Shown one piece after another: positions 61,488 to 64,000 of a stretch of DNA of 64,000 bases; the first letter of the stretch is position 1; each line of letters opens with the position of its first letter. The stretch comes from Rhizophagus irregularis (lineage: Eukaryota > Glomeromycota > Glomeromycetes > Glomerales > Glomeraceae): the NCBI RefSeq assembly GCF_026210795.1, contig NC_089443.1, positions 2,480,001 through 2,544,000 of the forward strand. The letters run 5' to 3'. The notes under the pieces are model-generated. The model made no database searches and was not told the origin of the DNA. It was given only the letters and a program-made list of their open reading frames with translations. The position numbers and the translations under genes were made by a program.

Positions 61488-61966
61488 ATGATTAACCCTC
61501 CACCTAGAAGGTATATGTGCTCTGACACCACAAAATTATCATCTGCAGATTATGAAGATATCATGCAATACCGGGATATGAAGTCCAAGCCCCTGGAAGA
61601 ATTAAGAAAAAAATTTCATATATCAACCTCTCGCTTATACCAGATTTGGAGGGGCAGGAGGTAGGAAGAGTCGAATGGAACTATTCGGCAGTCCCACTTT
61701 CTTATTCAAGTAAAAATAATATAGATAGACAGGACATACCTGCGGTCCCAGCAGAGTGTATCACCGTTGAAAGTAAGGTAAAAAAGACTGAAGGAAAAAA
61801 AACTAAGTCTAAATCTGTTCGTATCTCTGAGTCAGCTGTTATTCAGACACCACTAGCTTCAAAAAGTTTAAATATAAGCAATGAGGAATTAGTAGCATTT
61901 TATGAGAAAGAAGATAAGAGAGACAGAAAAATCACAGAAGAAGTGAATAGGATACTAGCCACATAA
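61488..61966 (+). pseudogene. Small helix-turn-helix protein, frameshifted
   Basis: The ATG at 61488 begins MINPPPRRYMCSD, and residues 20-58 read SADYEDIMQYRDMKSKPLEE and on to HISTSRLYQIWRGR, a clear helix-turn-helix pattern (LEELRKKF helix, HIS turn, TSRLYQIW recognition helix). The frame stops at 61662-61664. The frame that continues (61646-61966) carries EVGRVEWNYSAVPL, a basic KKTEGKKTKSKSVRIS tract and a charged C-terminus (EELVAFYEKEDKRDRKITEE). A shift near 61655-61665 probably split one gene of about 160 residues. It is likely DNA-binding, of mobile-element or viral origin; I cannot name the family. Confidence 0.55.
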
Positions 61967-62125
61967 AAGATGTTTTTCATTTAGTTCGATATAGTGTGAT
62001 AATAGCTCCTCACATAGTCTGTTGAGATTTTCTTTAAACTTAAGAGTGCTATATAGCATTTTTTCAAGCTTCTCAGCCGAAAGGCACTTTGCATAACTCA
62101 CTTTTTTTTAATGTCTCATCCTCAC

Positions 62126-64000
62126 TTAAGTCTTGCGGGTCCTGTAAAATGCGATCTGGAGCTGGCAGATCATCACAATCTTCGCACAATTCACCTCAAG
62201 CTTGTTTTTGACTTTGTGCATAGTGACTGGAATAATATAATCTTTCCCATTGAAAGGAATCTTTAGCTCGTCAGTTTTCCAGTCCATTGCGCAACCATAT
62301 TTCTTTAAAAGACGATTAGAAAATATCAATATCGGCTTGTGATAATCTACAACTACAAAATCTTCATGGATGGTGCACCCAGGAGCTAAAGTGATAGGCA
62401 GATTGCGGACAACACCAATAGTTTCAACTGGAACAGTAGATATACCGCTAAGGTCATATTTTTCAGATTTATCTATTTTAACCTTAATACGATCGACAAT
62501 ATTTTTTGTTATAATTGGGGGTTCTGCTCCAGAGTCAACAGTCATAGCTGGGATTTTTAGGCGACCGATTTTGCACTTTATAGTAGTGGTGCTTGTAAGT
62601 GGCTCCTTCTTTTTGACAAAATTGATCTCCATAGGTTCATCCAAAGACTCCTCTTCATCTGAGTCAGGAGATATATTTTCAGCAAGTGAGGGGGTATCTC
62701 TTTGAGGTTCTTTCTTCGGCTCCATAGGAGCCACTATCTGTTTGGACATAATGAGACTGGAATCTTGGAAAAATTGTGGGGGGAAGATTAGTTTAAGCTC
62801 ATTATGAAGGACTTTACGAATAGTCTCCTCTAGTGGTATTTCTCTCAGCTTGGTACTAGACATCTCTTTAGAAGATAATTTCTCGGATTCACTCCTCTTC
62901 TTCACTTTTTTTTTGCCTTGGCAATATTAACAGTAATATCGCCTCCAGAATCGGAAGAATCATCTGAACTTGAATCAGAACTATCGCTAGATGAGGTATC
63001 GAAAGAATCTGAATCTGAATCTGGTTCTATAGCGAGATTAACCTTACCCTTTTTAGACTTCTTACTTTTCTTTTTCTTCTTTACAGAGCACTTACGAGAA
63101 GTGTGTTCAAATCTACTGCACTTAAAATATTTCTTAACAGCACTTCTAATAGAAGAATTAATAGCATCTATTGTGGCACTATTTAGTGTCATCCCGGCCA
63201 TACTGTCAGTAATATCATCCACAGGGTCATAATTATAATCATTTTCAGGTTGCTTATTTGATTTTGTTCTTAGTAGCTTACTTAAAAATCGTCTAATAAT
63301 AAGGTCTTCCCCTCTCTTATTGGCCGATTTTTTACTATTATCTATAGTCTTAGTTGCTCGAGACATAGTCTTCTGCAATGATTTAATAGAAGATTGTAAA
63401 TTGGTGTTTTGTTGAGCTGTTTGAGGTTGTGAGGAAGCCATTGTGGTTTTTATCAAGTCCTCGATTTCATTTTTAGTCATCCCACCCCCTAATCTGTTAG
63501 TATCTGCATATGGATTGGCTGTTGGAAAAATAGGAAGAGAAGATGGTGCACTCTTTTGAGATAATGTAAATTTTTCCGCTTCAGCCAGGGCTTTTGTAAT
63601 ATTATCCTGTGTATCATAAAATTTAGCCATCATTCGAATATTATATTGGTTCATAGGATTTAAGCCACGAATAAATTGCTCTCTTTGCTGTTCCAGAGTC
63701 ATTTCAGCCAATTTACCAACCTTTTTGATTTAGGCAGAAAATTGCTCAACTGACATATCACCTTGCATGAGCTGACCGAAAATTGCCGTCTGTTTTAAGT
63801 GTTCAACTGTCGTATAGGCGGTTCTAAATAAGTAAAGAAGTTGACCAAGCTTTTAATACCAAGAAGCAAATTGTAACAGACAGGTAAACGCCTTGGCACC
63901 AGAGTTAGGCGGCACCTGGTCGATTATCTCGGAGTTCACCATGGCCATGGACCAGTCTTCATCCCAAGTACCATTTGGAATAATATCAGCACCAGTTGCA
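62126..64000 (-). pseudogene. Ty3/gypsy-like gag and protease fragment (runs off the edge)
   Basis: Read from the right edge: a gag segment (about 64000-62902) with TVEHLKQTAIFGQLMQGD, an in-frame TAA near 63730 (one C-to-T change from CAA), then EQQREQFIRGLNPMNQYNI as in retrotransposon gag proteins. A knuckle-like YFKCSRFEHTSRKC has lost its first cysteine. Lysine and serine/aspartate-rich tails follow. In a different frame (62905-62126) comes a retropepsin-like domain with the active site MTVDSGAEPPIITKNIVD and a GCAMDWKTDEL block. A further shift lies near 62185. No reverse transcriptase, integrase or LTR is visible; pol downstream of the protease is missing, and 61967-62125 is only a short tail. 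Confidence 0.75.

Noticed and set aside
62126-64000. Complete LTR retrotransposon at the right end
   Set aside because: No LTR, reverse transcriptase or integrase is visible in the window; only gag and protease fragments in shifted frames.

Overview
The window looks like a repeat-dominated stretch of an AT-rich filamentous-fungal nuclear genome. The best guess is an arbuscular mycorrhizal fungus of the Rhizophagus type. The reasons are very low GC, one fungal-type housekeeping gene (glucose-6-phosphate isomerase), short GT-AG introns, and a dense mix of CACTA/Plavaka, hAT-like, Mutator-like, LINE and Ty3/gypsy-like sequence. The species call is inference; no ribosomal or mitochondrial marker is present.

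Layout. 1-3080: first exon of the isomerase gene (minus strand, running off the left edge), its upstream region, and a 750-bp palindromic TA-target MITE. 3081-29896: one apparent Mutator-like TIR element with a 9-bp target duplication, opened up by nested insertions. These are an 8-bp-TSD transposon (3300-8270, itself carrying two MITEs), two inverted and nearly identical CACTA/Plavaka copies (8729-20279 and 20949-28681, with different target duplications), and a 0.7-kb TIR element. CACTA copy 1 carries a further 3.8-kb two-gene DNA transposon inside its transposase; copy 2 shows the uninterrupted site. 29897-33261: a series of MITEs with readable TIRs and TSDs.

33262-48715 holds almost no protein genes. 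It consists of tandem arrays with a period near 120 bp whose units look like minimal introns: a GTAAG-like start, a hairpin, a T-rich tract, a second hairpin, then a TTTTTGTAGG-like end. The stems change in both arms together from unit to unit. Part of the array lies in opposite orientation inside a 6.4-kb TIR element (35393-41841). A 190-bp satellite and a Mutator-type transposase remnant also lie here. 48860-58200: a 52-bp satellite split by a TIR element, which is in turn split by a full-length 8.2-kb LINE (gag-like ORF1; endonuclease, reverse transcriptase and RNase H ORF2), all with target duplications.

58365-64000: a different-looking, less AT-rich region of broken genes: the C-terminal part of a family B DNA polymerase of large-DNA-virus type, an unknown protein, a coiled-coil protein, a small helix-turn-helix protein, and a Ty3/gypsy-like gag-protease fragment running off the right edge. 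Only the isomerase exon, the two genes of the 3.8-kb nested transposon and possibly one unknown ORF look undamaged. The rest is a record of layered insertion and decay.
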